Below, one piece after another: positions 34,895-44,216 of a stretch of DNA of 64,000 nucleotides (position 1 is its first letter; each line of letters begins with the position of its first letter). Origin of the DNA: Desulfococcaceae bacterium HSG9 (lineage in GTDB: Bacteria > Desulfobacterota > Desulfobacteria > Desulfobacterales > JAUCGF01); NCBI GenBank assembly GCA_030378005.1, contig JAUCGF010000075.1, positions 34,096-98,095 of the forward strand, written 5' to 3'. The notes beneath the pieces were generated by a model. That model was not told where the DNA came from, searched no databases, and saw only the letters and a list, made by a program, of their open reading frames with translations. Made by a program: the position numbers and the translations under genes.

Positions 34895-36088
34895 ATGAAT
34901 AACACCAAACAGCCCAAAATAGGAACACAGTGCGTATGGGCCGGCGAAGAAAGTGCTTTCTGGAAACGTTCGACCCAGACGCCGGTTGTCCATTCCGTTT
35001 CATTCGGTTACAATGACATTGAGCATTGGCAAAAAGTCGGTCGGGGTGAAACTGACGGTCATATTTATGGCCGTAACACCAACCCGACGGTGGCCGTGTT
35101 TGAAGATAAAGTGCGCCAGCTTGAAAATGCGACGGCAGCAACCAGTTTTGCCAGCGGTATGGCGGCAATCAGCAACACATTTTTCAGTTTGCTTGCACCG
35201 GGAGATCGCATCGTCTCGATTAAAGACAGCTACGGCGGAACCAATAAACTTTTTATCGAATTTTTGCCGCGCTTTCAAATTGAAGTCACGTTGTGTGATA
35301 CAACTGATCACGCAGCAATCGAAACGGCCATCACTTCGGGTTGTGATATGCTCTATTTGGAAACGCCTACCAATCCGACCTTGAAAGTGGTCGATATTCA
35401 AAAGCTGGCCCAAGTTGCTCATAAACAGGGTGCTTTGGTGGTGGCCGATAACACGTTTGCAACACCGATTCTTCAAAATCCGTTGGCACTGGGAGCTGAT
35501 CTGGTGCTGCACAGTGCCACCAAATATCTCGGCGGTCATGCGGACGCCTTGGGCGGTGTGGTTTGCGGCTCTCAGGAACTGATTGATAAAATCTACCACT
35601 TTCGTGAAATTACGGGCGCTGTTTTAGACCCCATGTCCGCCTATTTGCTGTTACGCGGAATGAAAACACTGGATTTACGCATTCAGCGCCAAAGTGCCAG
35701 CGCGCTTCAGATTGCCCGTTATCTGGAAAATCATCCGCACGTCACCGATGTTTTTTATCCGGGTTTGAAGCGTCATCCTCAACATACGATTGCCAAACGC
35801 CAGATGAAGGCTTTCGGTGGAATGATCAGCTTTATGATTCGCGGTGATTTTGAAAGTGTGCGCGCGTTTCTGCCGCAGTTAAAGTATGCACATCGGGCGG
35901 CCAATCTGGGAGCGGTGGAAACTATCGCCGGCCCTCCGGCCACAACCAGTCATGTTGAATGCTCGGATGAAGAGCGCGCAGCCATGGGAATACCGGATAG
36001 TTTGATCCGTTATTCGGTCGGTATTGAAGATGCAGACGATTTGATTGCGGATATTGAGCAGGCACTTGTTTATACATTCGGTACCTGA
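34895..36088 (+). CDS. Cystathionine gamma-synthase / methionine gamma-lyase family PLP enzyme
   Basis: 397 residues, fold type I PLP enzyme of the Cys/Met metabolism family. The PLP Lys is in LHSATKYLGGHADALGG; the N-terminal Tyr-Arg loop IYGRNTNPTVAVFE and the ring-stacking Tyr in DSYGGTNKLF are present; the C-terminal substrate Arg lies in DSLIRYSVGIED. Cystathionine gamma-synthase, O-acetylhomoserine sulfhydrylase and methionine gamma-lyase share these features, and the sequence does not separate them. Last gene of the plus-strand cluster that starts at 22.9 kb. Confidence 0.85.
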   Translation: MNNTKQPKIGTQCVWAGEESAFWKRSTQTPVVHSVSFGYNDIEHWQKVGRGETDGHIYGRNTNPTVAVFEDKVRQLENATAATSFASGMAAISNTFFSLLAPGDRIVSIKDSYGGTNKLFIEFLPRFQIEVTLCDTTDHAAIETAITSGCDMLYLETPTNPTLKVVDIQKLAQVAHKQGALVVADNTFATPILQNPLALGADLVLHSATKYLGGHADALGGVVCGSQELIDKIYHFREITGAVLDPMSAYLLLRGMKTLDLRIQRQSASALQIARYLENHPHVTDVFYPGLKRHPQHTIAKRQMKAFGGMISFMIRGDFESVRAFLPQLKYAHRAANLGAVETIAGPPATTSHVECSDEERAAMGIPDSLIRYSVGIEDADDLIADIEQALVYTFGT

Positions 36089-36099
36089 TCGTTATTTTA

Positions 36100-36266
36100 T
36101 ATTTTAACCAACTGATATTGCAATATAAAATTTTTTCAACTTTAAGCAAACGCCGTATTAAAATTGAAAACCGGATTTCAACCTGATTCTGCCATGATGA
36201 ATGTTTCGGATATAATTGTATTCGACACGCTGAGGGTTTTCCGCCGGGCTTTGCGGGTGGAGTCAC
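36100..36266 (-). pseudogene. IS630-family transposase C-terminal remnant
   Basis: The minus strand encodes YPKHSSWQNQVEIRFSILI followed by RRLLK, a clear match in pattern to the last DDE motif region of IS630-type transposases (HTPKHSSWLNQIEIWFSIL). The similarity fades on both sides within about 30 codons, with no ends or second half. Together with 36267-36457, which shows no gene, this makes the 370-base spacer before ribBA. No FMN riboswitch signature was seen there. Confidence 0.65.
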
Positions 36267-36457
36267 ATGCGTTTTTTAAAGTGTCCGGTAGTAAAAGCTT
36301 TGTTGACATTTGACAAAATCATCTTAATTTTCAAACAATTATTAATCATGGTACATTCAAGTTGTTTTCGCAACAAACCCTTGTAAATAATGATTTTTGG
36401 TGAAAATCAAACTTGAAATATCAACTTTCAATCACTCGAAAGTGAGTATAAAATATA

Positions 36458-37672
36458 ATGGCAATTATTTCAATCGAAGAAGCGATTCATGATATTCGTG
36501 AAGGTCGCATGGTTATTTTAGTAGATGATGAAGACCGTGAAAATGAGGGTGATTTGACCATAGCGGCTGAAAAAGTTACGCCCGAAATTATCAATTTCAT
36601 GGCTAAATATGGACGCGGTCTGATCTGCCTTCCCATGACAAGTGACAAGATCGATTCATTGGAACTTCCGCTCATGGTTCAAAACAACACCTCCCAGTTT
36701 CAAACCGGGTTTACAATTTCCATCGAAGCGCGACTGGGTGTTACCACCGGTATATCAGCCGCGGATCGTGCCACCACCATTCTGACCGCTATCAAGGATG
36801 ATGCCAAACCGGATGATCTCGCCCGGCCGGGACATATTTTTCCGCTCAAAGCGCGTGATGGCGGTGCTATCGTCAGAGCGGGACAAACTGAAGGCTCTGT
36901 TGATCTGGCGCGTTTGGCGGGTCTAAAACCGGCTGCCGTAATTTGCGAAATTATGGATGATGACGGTACCATGGCGCGTATGCCTTCGCTTGAAAAATTC
37001 AGTGAAAAACATGAAATCAATATCTGCACCATTGCCGATCTGATTGAATATCGCATGCGTACCGAATCTTTTGTTTCGCGAGCGGCCGAAACCGTTATAC
37101 CCACTTTGCGGGGAGGCAAATTCAAAGCTCTTGTATATCAAAACAATGCCGATGACTTGCTTCATGTTGCTTTGGTCAAAGGCGAAATCAAATCAGATGA
37201 ACCTGTTTTAGTGCGTGTACACTCGGAATGCCTGACGGGTGATGTCTTCGGTTCGCGACGCTGTGATTGCGGTGAACAATTACATCAAGCCCTGGAAATG
37301 ATGGAGCAGGAAGGCACCGGTGTCTTGCTTTATATGCGCCAGGAGGGACGCGGAATCGGTTTGGTGAACAAGTTGAAAGCTTATGCCTTGCAGGATCAGG
37401 GATTTGACACAGTGGAAGCCAATCAGGAATTAGGCTTTAAACCGGATTTGCGCAATTACGGTATCGGCGCTCAAATTCTGGTGGATCTGGGTGTGAGGCA
37501 AATGCGTCTTATTACCAATAATCCCAAAAAAATGGTCGGCTTACAGGGATATAATCTCAGTATTTCAGAACAGGTGCCGATTGTCATAGAACCCAATGAA
37601 TTTAACAAATGCTACTTAGAATGCAAACAACTCAAATTGGGGCATCTGATGAATGTCAAAACAGCTCCTTGA
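36458..37672 (+). CDS. ribBA: Bifunctional 3,4-dihydroxy-2-butanone-4-phosphate synthase / GTP cyclohydrolase II
   Basis: 404 residues; supplies both precursors of riboflavin. RibB half (1-200): [24 protein letters not shown] and [14 protein letters not shown]. RibA half (about 205-400): the zinc Cys cluster in [17 protein letters not shown] and [12 protein letters not shown]. Oddity: the RibB motif GHTEA, whose His is a metal ligand in the E. coli enzyme, reads [11 protein letters not shown] here (His to Gln). I recall similar Gln variants in relatives, but activity of this half should not be taken for granted. Followed by ribH 25 bases later. Confidence 0.93.
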   Translation: MAIISIEEAIHDIREGRMVILVDDEDRENEGDLTIAAEKVTPEIINFMAKYGRGLICLPMTSDKIDSLELPLMVQNNTSQFQTGFTISIEARLGVTTGISAADRATTILTAIKDDAKPDDLARPGHIFPLKARDGGAIVRAGQTEGSVDLARLAGLKPAAVICEIMDDDGTMARMPSLEKFSEKHEINICTIADLIEYRMRTESFVSRAAETVIPTLRGGKFKALVYQNNADDLLHVALVKGEIKSDEPVLVRVHSECLTGDVFGSRRCDCGEQLHQALEMMEQEGTGVLLYMRQEGRGIGLVNKLKAYALQDQGFDTVEANQELGFKPDLRNYGIGAQILVDLGVRQMRLITNNPKKMVGLQGYNLSISEQVPIVIEPNEFNKCYLECKQLKLGHLMNVKTAP

Positions 37673-37697
37673 ACCACGAATGAACGGAGAAAAGAAT

Positions 37698-38162
37698 ATG
37701 CCAAAAACACTTGAAGGCAACCTGATTGCCAAAGATAAAAAATTTGCCTTAGTGGTCAGCCGGTTTAATGATTTTATCACTGACCGATTGTTAGGCGGCG
37801 CGCTGGATGCTTTAAACCGCACCGGTGCCAAAGATGAAGATATTGAAATTGTCAAAATCCCTGGCGCTTTTGAAGCTCCGTTGATTGCCCAAAAAATCGC
37901 TATGACCAAACGGTTCAATGCCATTATATGTTTAGGTGCCGTCATTCGCGGATCAACGCCTCATTTTGATTATGTCTGCGCCGAAGCATCCAAGGGAATC
38001 GCATCCGCCAGCATGGAATCCGGCGTTCCTATTATTTTCGGCATCCTGACAACCGACACTATTGAACAGGCGATAGAACGCGCCGGAACGAAATCCGGGA
38101 ATAAAGGATGGAGCGCCGCCATGACAGCAATTGAAATGGCTGATTTAATGGATATTTTATAA
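37698..38162 (+). CDS. ribH: 6,7-dimethyl-8-ribityllumazine synthase
   Basis: 154 residues from ATG 37698, chosen because GGAGAAAAG precedes it at the right distance; an earlier in-frame start at 37653 would overlap ribBA and add a non-family extension. Condenses the RibA- and RibB-derived precursors to lumazine and usually forms a 60-mer or pentamer. Family motifs: [26 protein letters not shown] and [16 protein letters not shown] with the catalytic His. Fits the ribBA-ribH-nusB order common in proteobacteria. Confidence 0.95.
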   Translation: MPKTLEGNLIAKDKKFALVVSRFNDFITDRLLGGALDALNRTGAKDEDIEIVKIPGAFEAPLIAQKIAMTKRFNAIICLGAVIRGSTPHFDYVCAEASKGIASASMESGVPIIFGILTTDTIEQAIERAGTKSGNKGWSAAMTAIEMADLMDIL

Positions 38163-38208
38163 TTTTCAACTTGTAACTTTCAAATTCAAGCTTTACACTT
38201 AACCAACC

Positions 38209-38910
38209 ATGGGTTATCGACGCAAATCACGCGAACTCGCCATGCAGGCTCTATTTTATATGGATATGGCAAAATGCCATTCTGATGAAAACCTGCAACG
38301 TTTCTGCCACGTTCACCAACCGCCGAAAAAAACGCGGCCCTTTTTTTTAAAACTGGTGCAAGGTGTAAATTACATGCGCACCTCAATTGATGCGGCTATT
38401 ACAAAACATTCGGATAATTGGACAATAGGTCGCATGTCCGGTGTTGACCGTAATGTGATGAGGATAGCTGTTTTTGAAATGGCTTTTTGTCCGGATATCC
38501 CGCATAAGGTGTCCATCAATGAAGCCATTGATATTGGCAAAGCGTTTGGTTATGAGGAATCGGGCGCGTTTATCAATGGTATCCTTGATTCAATTCATCT
38601 GGCTTTGCACAATAATACAATCGACATCGCAACTGAAATCCCTGACACTGTTTTTAAGGATATGGACTTCGATGATACGGATTCAGAAACGGATAATGCG
38701 GCGGACAAATATCCGGAGTCTGATTCAGATAATATATGGTCAGTTCCTCCAAATGTTCCGTTTCAAAAAACAGGGCTGAGTCCGCCGGTGTCATCCGCTA
38801 ATTCTACCATTAAAGTGACTTCGCATGTGCGTAAAAGACTTCGGCGAGAGAATGAAAAAATTAAAGACATGCAAGATGAGTTAATCGAAGAGAAACCTGC
38901 CAAGTACTGA
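38209..38910 (+). CDS. nusB: NusB transcription antitermination factor with long C-terminal extension
   Basis: Residues 1-132 are a normal NusB all-helical fold: YRRKSRELAMQALFYMDM, MSGVDRNVMRIAVFEM, SINEAIDIGKAFGYEESG and FINGILDSIHLAL. It binds boxA RNA with S10 (NusE) for antitermination on rRNA operons. Residues 133-233 are extra: an acidic stretch (DDTDSETDNAADKYPESDSD) and then a basic helix (KVTSHVRKRLRRENEKIKD). Ordinary NusB ends near residue 140. No frameshift or second start is apparent, so the tail appears to be translated. Follows ribH by 46 bases. Confidence 0.85.
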   Translation: MGYRRKSRELAMQALFYMDMAKCHSDENLQRFCHVHQPPKKTRPFFLKLVQGVNYMRTSIDAAITKHSDNWTIGRMSGVDRNVMRIAVFEMAFCPDIPHKVSINEAIDIGKAFGYEESGAFINGILDSIHLALHNNTIDIATEIPDTVFKDMDFDDTDSETDNAADKYPESDSDNIWSVPPNVPFQKTGLSPPVSSANSTIKVTSHVRKRLRRENEKIKDMQDELIEEKPAKY

Positions 38911-39027
38911 TAGCCACAGGATTGATTTTGTCAGTTCTGATGTCCTTATTATACACTCAGCAGGGATTTCTGAAATATCTTGAAACTTGAAATTTATAAC
39001 TTAACACTTTCAAAGCAGGAGTATATT

Positions 39028-39651
39028 TTGATTATAAAACAATTGGCAGTTGGCCCGATTCAGGCCAACTGTTTTATTTTAGGATGTGAAAAAACCAAGG
39101 AAGCGGCAGTTATTGATCCGGGTGATGAAGCGGATCGGATTTTACTCACTTTGGCAGAATCAAAACTGAAGGTTAAATATCTTATCAACACCCATGGACA
39201 TTTTGACCATGTTGGCGCGAACAAGCGCTTAAAAGAAGTGACCGGTGCGGATTTGATGATTCATAAGGAAGATGTTCCCATGCTGGAACAACTCGCTGCC
39301 ACCGCCAGTTCATTCGGCCTTTCCTCCGAAAATTCTCCGGGACCGGACAAATTGTTAAAAGATGGTGAAACAATAATTTTCGGAGAAATTACACTGCAAG
39401 TGATTCACACGCCAGGCCATTCTCTCGGCGGAGTCTCTCTTTATACGGATGGCGCGTTGTTTGTCGGTGACACCCTTTTCGCAGGTTCAATCGGACGTAC
39501 CGATTTGCCGGGCGGAGATTATGGTGTGCTGATAGCCAGTATCCAAAATAAGCTGTTTTCTCTGGGAGATGATATTACAGTTTACACAGGACACGGCCCG
39601 GAAACAACGATTGGCCATGAAAAACGTACGAACCCGTTTGCAAAATTGTAA
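39028..39651 (+). CDS. Metallo-beta-lactamase-fold hydrolase (GloB-like)
   Basis: 207 residues from a TTG at 39028 with AGGAG six bases upstream; a TTG at 38980 would only add a tail without homology. Metal-binding motif HGHFDHVG (HxHxDH), then HTPGHSLGG, GDTLFAGSIGRTD and a final TGHGPETT. This is the small glyoxalase II-like group (YcbL type) of hydroxyacylglutathione hydrolases or related thioesterases. No glyoxalase I neighbour, so the substrate is open. Ten bases separate its stop from the branching enzyme gene. Confidence 0.85.
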   Translation: MIIKQLAVGPIQANCFILGCEKTKEAAVIDPGDEADRILLTLAESKLKVKYLINTHGHFDHVGANKRLKEVTGADLMIHKEDVPMLEQLAATASSFGLSSENSPGPDKLLKDGETIIFGEITLQVIHTPGHSLGGVSLYTDGALFVGDTLFAGSIGRTDLPGGDYGVLIASIQNKLFSLGDDITVYTGHGPETTIGHEKRTNPFAKL

Positions 39652-39661
39652 TTACGACTGA

Positions 39662-41746
39662 ATGAAACCGATACAGACACAATTAAACGCTTTGCTTGCT
39701 ACGGACCCCGGTTTACAACTGTATGCCAGTATCCTCCGCAAGCGAATCGAACATATTTATTTAACCGCCAAGCGACTTACATCGGGAAAAACCGACTTAA
39801 CTTCCTGGGCTGCCGGACATGAATATTTCGGACTTCATTTCAGAGATGATGAATGGGTGTTCAGGGAATGGGCGCCCAATGCCACTGAAGTTTATTTGAT
39901 CGGTGATGTGTCTGAATGGCGGGCAGTGAACAAATTTGCATTAAGCCGAATCACCGATGATGGCGTCTGGGAAATTCGGCTGCCGGCATCTGTGTTGAAG
40001 CATCGGGATTTGTACAGACTGCACCTTAAATGGCCCGGCGGACATGGAGATCGTGTCCCTGCTTATGCCCGGAGAACAGTTCAAGATCAGCAAACCCTGA
40101 TTTTCAATGCTCAGGTTTGGCGCCCGCAATCTTCTTTTCAATGGCGTATGCCGGATTTTCGATGCTCGCCTGAGCCATTGCTGATTTATGAAGCGCATGT
40201 GGGCATGGCTCAAGAAGCGGAAAAAGTCGGAACCTATCGTGAATTCACCCAACATATTATCTCTCGAATTGTTAAGGCCGGTTATAATACGATCCAGTTG
40301 ATGGCTGTTCAGGAACATCCCTATTATGGCTCGTTCGGCTATCAAGTGTCCAGTTTTTTTGCCGCTTCGTCCCGTTACGGAACGCCTGAAGACCTGAAAG
40401 AACTGATTGACACGGCGCATGTGGCCGGTTTGCGCGTTATTATGGATGTCATCCATTCCCATGCGGTTAAAAATGAGGCCGAAGGCTTAAGTCACTTTGA
40501 CGGAACCCGCTATCAATATTTTCATCACGGCCCTCGCGGCGACCACATCGCCTGGGATTCGCGCTGCTTTGACTACGGCAAATATCAGGTGTTACACTTT
40601 TTGCTTTCCAACTGTCGTTTTTGGCTTGATGAGTACCATTTTGACGGCTTCCGTTTTGATGGCATCACCAGTATGCTCTACGAACACCACGGTTTAGACC
40701 GGGCTTTCACATCATACGACGATTATTTTGATAACAGCATAGATGAAGATGCCTACACTTATCTGGCACTTGCCAACCGGCTGATTCATACAGTGCGTCC
40801 CGATGCTGTCACCATAGCCGAGGACATCAGCGGTATGCCTGGGCTGGCGATGCCTGCGGAAAAAGGCGGTGTGGGATTTGACTACCGATTTGCAATGGGC
40901 GTTCCCGATTACTGGATTCGTTTGACCAAAGATATGTTTGATGAAGCGTGGTCTATGGGAGAGCTGTGGTATGAATTGACCAATCGTCGCCATGCTGAAA
41001 AAACGATCAGTTATGCGGAGTCTCACGATCAAGCTTTGGTAGGCGATCAAACGTTGATTTTCAGACTGATCGGCACGAATATGTATGACAGTATGGCTGC
41101 GGATAAGCCTGATATCAGGGTGGATCGCGGGCTGGCCTTGCACAAAATGATTCGTCTGATCACATTGGCTACGGCTGGGAGCGGCTACCTGAACTTTATG
41201 GGAAATGAATTCGGACACCCCGAATGGATCGACTTTCCTAGGCAAGGCAATGACTGGTCATATCGTTATGCCCGGCGCCAATGGCGTCTTGCGGATGACG
41301 AAAGTTTGGTATATCGTTTTTTGGGCAAATTTGATCAAGATATGCTGGCAATCGCTAAAAATCACCAACTGCTTGCCAGTTCCACACTACAGCTTATAAA
41401 TGAACAATCGGCTGATAAAATCCTCATATTCGAACGCGCCGGCCTCGTGTTCGCTTTTAATTTTCACCCCTATCGCTCCTACACCGATTACCGCTTTGAA
41501 GCGCCGACGGGAAAATTGCGTATGCTAATGGACAGTGATGACACGATTTACGGCGGCCAGGGAAGACTGACTGCCGGCCAGCTTCACGAAGCTCTGATTA
41601 ACAAAACTTCAGCTTCCACAAAGCAACAGATCAGTCTTTATCTTCCCACACGTACAGCCATCGTTTTAAAAGCGATTGACGGCATTCCGTCACCCCCCTT
41701 TATTTCTTCCACCCGCCGATCAGATGCAAGTGCAGATGAAAAATAA
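39662..41746 (+). CDS. glgB: 1,4-alpha-glucan branching enzyme (GH13_8-like)
   Basis: 694 residues. N-terminal CBM48 (about 50-150), then a GH13 barrel of the eukaryote-like branching enzyme type: GYQVSSFFAASSRYGTPEDL, DVIHSHAVKN (region I), FDGFRFDGITSM with nucleophile Asp333, TIAEDISG with acid/base Glu387 and YAESHDQALVG with Asp456. Makes alpha-1,6 branches in glycogen. No glycogen synthase or phosphorylase lies nearby. Its last 47 bases overlap the end of the convergent HIT gene. Confidence 0.88.
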   Translation: MKPIQTQLNALLATDPGLQLYASILRKRIEHIYLTAKRLTSGKTDLTSWAAGHEYFGLHFRDDEWVFREWAPNATEVYLIGDVSEWRAVNKFALSRITDDGVWEIRLPASVLKHRDLYRLHLKWPGGHGDRVPAYARRTVQDQQTLIFNAQVWRPQSSFQWRMPDFRCSPEPLLIYEAHVGMAQEAEKVGTYREFTQHIISRIVKAGYNTIQLMAVQEHPYYGSFGYQVSSFFAASSRYGTPEDLKELIDTAHVAGLRVIMDVIHSHAVKNEAEGLSHFDGTRYQYFHHGPRGDHIAWDSRCFDYGKYQVLHFLLSNCRFWLDEYHFDGFRFDGITSMLYEHHGLDRAFTSYDDYFDNSIDEDAYTYLALANRLIHTVRPDAVTIAEDISGMPGLAMPAEKGGVGFDYRFAMGVPDYWIRLTKDMFDEAWSMGELWYELTNRRHAEKTISYAESHDQALVGDQTLIFRLIGTNMYDSMAADKPDIRVDRGLALHKMIRLITLATAGSGYLNFMGNEFGHPEWIDFPRQGNDWSYRYARRQWRLADDESLVYRFLGKFDQDMLAIAKNHQLLASSTLQLINEQSADKILIFERAGLVFAFNFHPYRSYTDYRFEAPTGKLRMLMDSDDTIYGGQGRLTAGQLHEALINKTSASTKQQISLYLPTRTAIVLKAIDGIPSPPFISSTRRSDASADEK

Positions 41747-42032
41747 CCTGGCCTCCACCCTTTTCCACATTAAAAAGGAGCTTATAACCGGATTGAGATA
41801 CGCCGACCTCTGCGGCCATATCACGCGCAACCATAATCATTTCCGATAGAATGGAATGGTCATCATCCGTCAGATCATTTATACCGCGGATGTGTTTTTT
41901 AGGCACAATCAAAAGATGCACCGGTGCGTGGGGGTTAATATCCTTAAACACGACGAGCGTATCATTTTCAAATAAAAATTCGGTTGGAGTCTGACCCTTT
42001 GAGATATTACAAAAAAGACAGTCGTTTGGCAT
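41700..42032 (-). CDS. HIT-family (HinT-like) nucleotide hydrolase
   Basis: 110 residues. The histidine triad is HLHLHLIGGW near the C-terminus. N-terminal CLFCNISKGQTP with a CxxC pair and FKDINPHAPVHLLIVPKKHI are classic HinT features. Hydrolyses purine nucleoside phosphoramidates. Its 3' end runs 47 bases into glgB on the other strand. Confidence 0.92.
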   Translation of the reverse strand: MPNDCLFCNISKGQTPTEFLFENDTLVVFKDINPHAPVHLLIVPKKHIRGINDLTDDDHSILSEMIMVARDMAAEVGVSQSGYKLLFNVEKGGGQVIFHLHLHLIGGWKK

Positions 42033-42064
42033 GTTAGATTTTTCCTTTCATGTATTTATGTTGA

Positions 42065-42169
42065 TATAGACAGTCACATATTAAATTTCAAAAGGCTAGA
42101 GTGAGAAGGCTGTATTGTAATACGCCGACGAATGATAACGCAGTGAAATTTAATATGTGATTGTCTATA
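42065..42169. repeat. 105-bp MITE-like element with 26-bp inverted ends
   Basis: The left arm 42065-42090 starts TATAGACAGTCACATATTAA and the right arm 42144-42169 is its reverse complement with a single mismatch (25 of 26). The 53-base centre contains a smaller GTATT/AATAC hairpin. No coding capacity. It stands in the 168-base gap between the HIT and aat genes. Confidence 0.7.
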
Positions 42170-42200
42170 GCTGAAAAGCGGAACAACTTCCCGCTTCACG

Positions 42201-42902
42201 TCAGCCCCGCTGTCGGCGGACTAAGTTCGTCCACTTCCCTTTGAGCGTTGGCGCATCCAAAGCATTTTTCAACTGAGCTAAAAATTTTTTACGCTCAATT
42301 TCACGGGCGCCGAAACGCATTAAATGGTCAGTGGTAACCTGGCAGTCGATTATTTCAAAAGCCCTTTTTTTCAAAAACAGAGTCAGCGCAGTGAAGGCCA
42401 CTTTGGATGCGTTGCTGACCTGTGTAAACATGGATTCTCCGAAAAAGCAGCGCCCTAACGAAATTCCATATAATCCGCCGACCAGTTCACCATCACACCA
42501 CGCTTCCGCAGAATGGGCGTATCCCTGTTCGTGAACTTCGCAATAGGCGTCAATCATCTCTTCCGTAATCCATGTGCCTTCCTCCCTTCGCCTGCGACTG
42601 TACGCACATTCCGTGATTACTTGTGGAAACGCGGTGTCCAAAGTAATTTTGAACACCTTTTTACGGATTATCTTTTTTAAGCTTTTAGAAATCCTGAATT
42701 CATTCGGATACAGCACCAGGCGAGGATCCGGTGACCACCATAAAATCGGTTCGTCATGGCTGAACCATGGAAATATGCCCAGACGATAGGCGAGCAGGAG
42801 ACGTTTAACACTTAAATCACCGCCGACCGCCAATAGTCCGTTAGACTGGGCCAGACGTGGCGGTGGGAACGAAATTTTTTCGGATAAATAGAAAATTGGC
42901 AT
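42201..42902 (-). CDS. aat: Leucyl/phenylalanyl-tRNA--protein transferase
   Basis: 233 residues. It adds Leu or Phe to proteins with N-terminal Lys or Arg, marking them for ClpS/ClpAP (N-degron pathway). Full-length match: FPPPRLAQSNGLLAVGGDL, GIFPWFSHDEPILWWSPDPR, SYSRRR-like AYSRRRREEGTWI, HSAEAW and GGLYGISLGRCFFGESMF. Follows the ketosynthase gene after 43 bases. Confidence 0.95.
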   Translation of the reverse strand: MPIFYLSEKISFPPPRLAQSNGLLAVGGDLSVKRLLLAYRLGIFPWFSHDEPILWWSPDPRLVLYPNEFRISKSLKKIIRKKVFKITLDTAFPQVITECAYSRRRREEGTWITEEMIDAYCEVHEQGYAHSAEAWCDGELVGGLYGISLGRCFFGESMFTQVSNASKVAFTALTLFLKKRAFEIIDCQVTTDHLMRFGAREIERKKFLAQLKNALDAPTLKGKWTNLVRRQRG

Positions 42903-42945
42903 TACAATCAGAATAAAAAAGAATCAATACTTGTGAGGTATTTTT

Positions 42946-44190
42946 TCAATTTTCAAATTTTTTCAAAACAATACTGGTATTGACACCGCCAAAAGCAAAA
43001 TTTTGAATAGCCGCAATGCGGATTTTTTTATCCATAATTTCGGTAACGTGCCGAATCATGGCGCAACGGGAATCAATTTCATCCAGATTCAGCGTGGGTG
43101 CTATAAAGCCCTTTTCCATCATGTATAGCGTTAGCAGCGTTTCAACCACACCGCAGGTTCCCATGATATGCCCCATGTAACTTTTCAGCGCCGCCACATA
43201 CGGTGAATCGCCATAGATACGGTGAATCGCCATGGCTTCGATAATATCACCCATTTTGGTTCCGGTGGCATGGGCGCAGATAAAATCAACATCATCAGAA
43301 GTGATGCCGGCGCTTTTCAAGCCCAATCGAAGGGTTTCTTTAATTCCGTCCACATTGGGCAAAATCAGGTCTCCACCGTTATTGTTGCAGGCAAATCCGA
43401 TAATTTCACCGAGAATGTCGGCCCCTCGTTTGCGGGCTGACTCGTATTCTTCGAGCAAAACAGCACCGCCACCTTCGCCCACGACCAGTCCGTCACGGTC
43501 AGCAGCAAAGGGGCGTGGAGTCTTATTCGGCGTATCATTAAATGCTGTGGAACAGGCCAGCAGATTGTCAAAAACAGCAACCGTGGTAGTGTCGTATTCA
43601 TCGGCGCCGCCGCAGATCATGGCGTCTTGAATGCCGAATTTAATCATCTCATAACCAAAACCGACCGACTGGCTGCTGGTGGTGCAGGCCGTTGAAGATG
43701 AAATCACACGCCCTGTAATGCCAAACATTTTGGTAATATTGACTGCCGTTGTGTGAACCATGGATTTCAGGTAATCAACCGCACCGATAGCGCTAAATTC
43801 GGTTTGGGAGCGGCTGAAAAATTTTTTATAAATACTGCGTTGAACAGTGGGGCTGCCGTGAGTCGAACCAAAGGCGACACCTAGACGGCCTGATGTGATA
43901 AAATCTTGCGTCAGACCGGAGGCCGCTAAAAGCTCTTTTACCACTTGACAGGCATAATAGGCCACCGGCCCCATTGTTTTCCGAAAACGGCGTTTAAAAT
44001 CGTATTCAACCGTATAATCAACTGTTCCAAAAACCCGGGAGTGGATATAGTCAGTCAACAGATGATCCGAACGCAACGGTTTTACGCCGGAAACACCGTT
44101 AATCAGACTATTGATAATATCTTCTTTGGCATGGCCAATCGGCGTTATCGCTGCCCCGCCGGTAATCACAACTCTTCGTTCCATAAACAA
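42946..44190 (-). CDS. FabF-like beta-ketoacyl-ACP synthase
   Basis: 414 residues. Elongating ketosynthase with an intact Cys-His-His triad: C169 in SSTACTTSSQ, H307 in CAHATGTKMGD and H341 in KSYMGHIMG. The C-terminus is NFAFGGVNTSIVLKK. It is divergent from housekeeping FabF (usual DTACSSS is SSTACTTS) and is paired with a dedicated ACP gene, so it may serve a specialised lipid or polyene-like pathway rather than bulk fatty acids. Only KS and ACP are here; no ketoreductase, dehydratase or thioesterase lies nearby. Confidence 0.85.
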   Translation of the reverse strand: MFMERRVVITGGAAITPIGHAKEDIINSLINGVSGVKPLRSDHLLTDYIHSRVFGTVDYTVEYDFKRRFRKTMGPVAYYACQVVKELLAASGLTQDFITSGRLGVAFGSTHGSPTVQRSIYKKFFSRSQTEFSAIGAVDYLKSMVHTTAVNITKMFGITGRVISSSTACTTSSQSVGFGYEMIKFGIQDAMICGGADEYDTTTVAVFDNLLACSTAFNDTPNKTPRPFAADRDGLVVGEGGGAVLLEEYESARKRGADILGEIIGFACNNNGGDLILPNVDGIKETLRLGLKSAGITSDDVDFICAHATGTKMGDIIEAMAIHRIYGDSPYVAALKSYMGHIMGTCGVVETLLTLYMMEKGFIAPTLNLDEIDSRCAMIRHVTEIMDKKIRIAAIQNFAFGGVNTSIVLKKFEN

Positions 44191-44216
44191 CCTTAAAAAT
44201 GGGGAATTCGGATTCC

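Noticed and set aside
36267..36457. FMN riboswitch ahead of ribBA
   Set aside because: The conserved RFN element sequences are not present.
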